Of a DNA stretch of 64,000 bases, positions 63,301-64,000 are shown piece by piece (within the stretch, counting starts at the first letter, position 1; each line of letters opens with the position of its first letter). A model generated the notes under the pieces. It saw only the letters and a program-made list of their open reading frames with translations, had not been told where the DNA came from and searched no databases. The translations under genes and the position numbers were made by a program. Origin of the DNA: Nocardia panacis (GTDB taxonomy: Bacteria > Actinomycetota > Actinomycetes > Mycobacteriales > Mycobacteriaceae); assembly GCF_003598715.1 (NCBI RefSeq), contig NZ_QZFU01000006.1, positions 1 to 64,000 of the forward strand, in the 5' to 3' direction.

Positions 63301-64000
63301 GCACCAGGCCGTTGAGTCCGTCGATCTCGGCCTGCCCGAACCACATTGCCGCGAATGCTTGCGAGAACCACTGCTGCACAGCACTTTCGGCACCGGCTGC
63401 GAGCGTCTCCAGGTCGCGGTCGAGCGCGGTGCGCGCGGCGGCGGGAATACGCAGCTCGAAATCGTAGATGCGCCGGTGCGATCCGTCGCGCAGCACCAAC
63501 TGGTAGGGCTGCTCGTCGACCACCTCCACGCCGAGGCTGTGCAGGACGGGCAGCACGCGGCTCAGCGAGACACCCTGTTCGGCGACGTAGAGCGTGAACC
63601 GCCACTCCCCGGCCTGCGCGTCGGGCCGCCGGTACAGCGTGGTGTCCACGCCGTCGACCCGAAGTCGGTCCAGCCGACGCAGATCGGCGAGTGCGCGGTC
63701 GGGCTCGACGTCCTGGCGGTAGTTCGCGGGGAATGCGGCCGCGTAGTCCGAGGCGAGCGCGGCGGGCACGGAGGTGTCCGCTGCCGCCTCGGCCAACAGT
63801 CGGTCGGCCCACGAGCGAGTGACCTCGAAGAGCAGCCCCTGCACGCGCTCGCAATTGCGCTCGGAGATATCGACGGGAGCGGCGTCGGGTCGCCGGTGCA
63901 CCGTGAAATACACGACGGCCAAGTCGGATTCGCTGGCGCGCGCCGAGTAGCCGACCCGTTCGCCCGCGAATTCGGCGTGCAGGATCTGCTCCATGCGCAG
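60389..64000 (-). CDS. gdh: Large NAD-dependent glutamate dehydrogenase (partial; N-terminal part outside the window)
   Basis: At least 1,203 codons of the 180-kDa class NAD-GDH (about 1,600 aa in Mycobacterium), which deaminates glutamate to 2-oxoglutarate. Seen: the catalytic Lys region PVGAKGGFVVKRPP, RLEDFRTEILGLVKAQAVKN, GVGDMSGDVFGNGMLLS, FLDPDPDAA and LLWNGGIGTYIKAS of the core, and a long helical C-terminal region. The reading frame is open to the window edge; an ATG at 63994 is probably internal. PknG/GarA regulate this enzyme in mycobacteria, and pknG is nearby. It ends with a strong terminator. Confidence 0.95.
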   Translation of the reverse strand: MRMEQILHAEFAGERVGYSARASESDLAVVYFTVHRRPDAAPVDISERNCERVQGLLFEVTRSWADRLLAEAAADTSVPAALASDYAAAFPANYRQDVEPDRALADLRRLDRLRVDGVDTTLYRRPDAQAGEWRFTLYVAEQGVSLSRVLPVLHSLGVEVVDEQPYQLVLRDGSHRRIYDFELRIPAAARTALDRDLETLAAGAESAVQQWFSQAFAAMWFGQAEIDGLNGLVLRAGLHWRQIAMLRAYAKYLRQAGFAYTFGNITRVLVTHPEIAHTFIELFDTLFDPDTFGPESTLRVVEIETRLRAQIDATVGLDTDRILRAILGLIKATLRTNYFRLDAAGNPLGYLSFKFDPREIAELPRPRPKFEIFVYSPRVEGVHLRFGSVARGGLRWSDRLEDFRTEILGLVKAQAVKNAVIVPVGAKGGFVVKRPPAATGDPVRDRQALGSEGVECYRTFISGLLDVTDNVEHLTGKVVAPERVVRHDGDDTYLVVAADKGTATFSDIANDVAKRYGFWLGDAFASGGSAGYDHKAMGITAKGAWESVKRHFLELGIDTQTSDFTVVGVGDMSGDVFGNGMLLSEHIRLVAAFDHRHIFLDPDPDAAVSFRERERMFTLPRSSWADYDTSLISEGGGVFDKTVKSVPISPEVRRALGLGDEVTALAPPELVRAILLAPVGLLWNGGIGTYIKASTESNAEVGDKSNDSVRVNGDQLRVKVVGEGGNLGATALGRIEFCRNGGKMNTDALDNSAGVDCSDHEVNIKVLLDGVVSSGGLPEAERNPLLASMTDEVSQLVLRDNINQNFGMGMSRAEAAPLVTVHRRLITDLEQRHGLDRGLEALPSDAAMERRTIDGRGLTSPELANLMAHVKLSLKSELLAGDLPDSPAFADVLPAYFPTPLRERFAAEIKRHPLRREIVATTVVNDMVDHGGITYAFRLAEQTGADAADAVRAYTAAVEIFELRDLWQRIRTAPISAAIRDELELETKRTLDRASRWLLANRPQPLAVAAAVTRYRDGIRTLAQTAPSWLPARFAEELTRRAEPSIQRGMPKELAEAAFRLGYLFPLLDVVDIADAAGRDLIEVAELYYALDAHFEIDRLLTAVGTLDRGDRWRTLARLSVRADLYDSLRSLTSDVLVATESRDTVADKIEYWESTNRARIARARTALTEIFAGDGFDLATLSVAARQVRGMISGTEVPNSAA

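Overview
The window is high-GC actinobacterial chromosome, most like Nocardia or a close mycolic-acid relative. This rests on gene content recognised by eye: HisN, FadE and FadD lipid enzymes, a KstR-type box, a PknG-type kinase, AnsP, the very large NAD-dependent glutamate dehydrogenase, CtaD, DUF1707, and many small secreted proteins and lipoproteins. No rRNA, tRNA, CRISPR array or prophage was seen.

Layout. 0-4.4 kb: hisN, a convergent acetyltransferase, and two acyl-CoA dehydrogenases behind a double palindromic operator. 4.4-8.9 kb: a solitary Abi_2 (HEPN) defence-type gene with a foldable leader, a secreted protein, a P-loop kinase, an ArsR regulator coupled to an M23 peptidase, and a lipoprotein. 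8.9-14.5 kb: an amidase, two FadD-type ligases and a His-containing membrane protein. 14.6-16.7 kb: about 2 kb of non-coding tandem repeats (62, 181 and 116 bp units) with regularly spaced small hairpins. 16.9-21.8 kb: a PepSY protein, an Rpn-like nuclease with an orphan copy of its C-terminal domain, hemerythrin, and a VOC protein behind a structured leader. 21.9-23.4 kb: a decayed IS5-like element with a passenger ORF. 23.4-28.4 kb: a galactose-type symporter, its small partner, galK and a diguanylate cyclase.

28.4-41.3 kb: mixed lipid and redox genes (an AMP-dependent ligase, a Cys-nucleophile hydrolase, a flavoprotein lacking CxxC, ctaD), a membrane protein with two long in-frame microsatellites, an NTF2-like protein behind a KstR-like box, and a 49-bp VNTR. 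41.4-46.5 kb: a two-component system coupled to a DUF1800-DUF1501 fusion, a mycothiol-type isomerase with a decayed partial copy, and a secreted lyase-like protein. 46.7-60 kb: a 143-nt hairpin and a set of 26-bp palindromes (9-8-9 design) in front of several secreted, transport and envelope genes, interspersed with two paralogous MerR genes, a giant LuxR regulator, PknG and AnsP. The window ends inside gdh.

Functional links. AnsP (asparagine uptake), PknG (control of glutamate metabolism in mycobacteria through GarA) and the large GDH form a nitrogen/glutamate neighbourhood. galK and the symporter form a galactose unit. FadE, FadD and the KstR-type box point to lipid or sterol use. The observations I rate highest are the 181-bp hairpin repeat array, the shared 26-bp operator family, the 143-nt hairpin, the structured leader of the Abi gene and the DUF1800-DUF1501 fusion.
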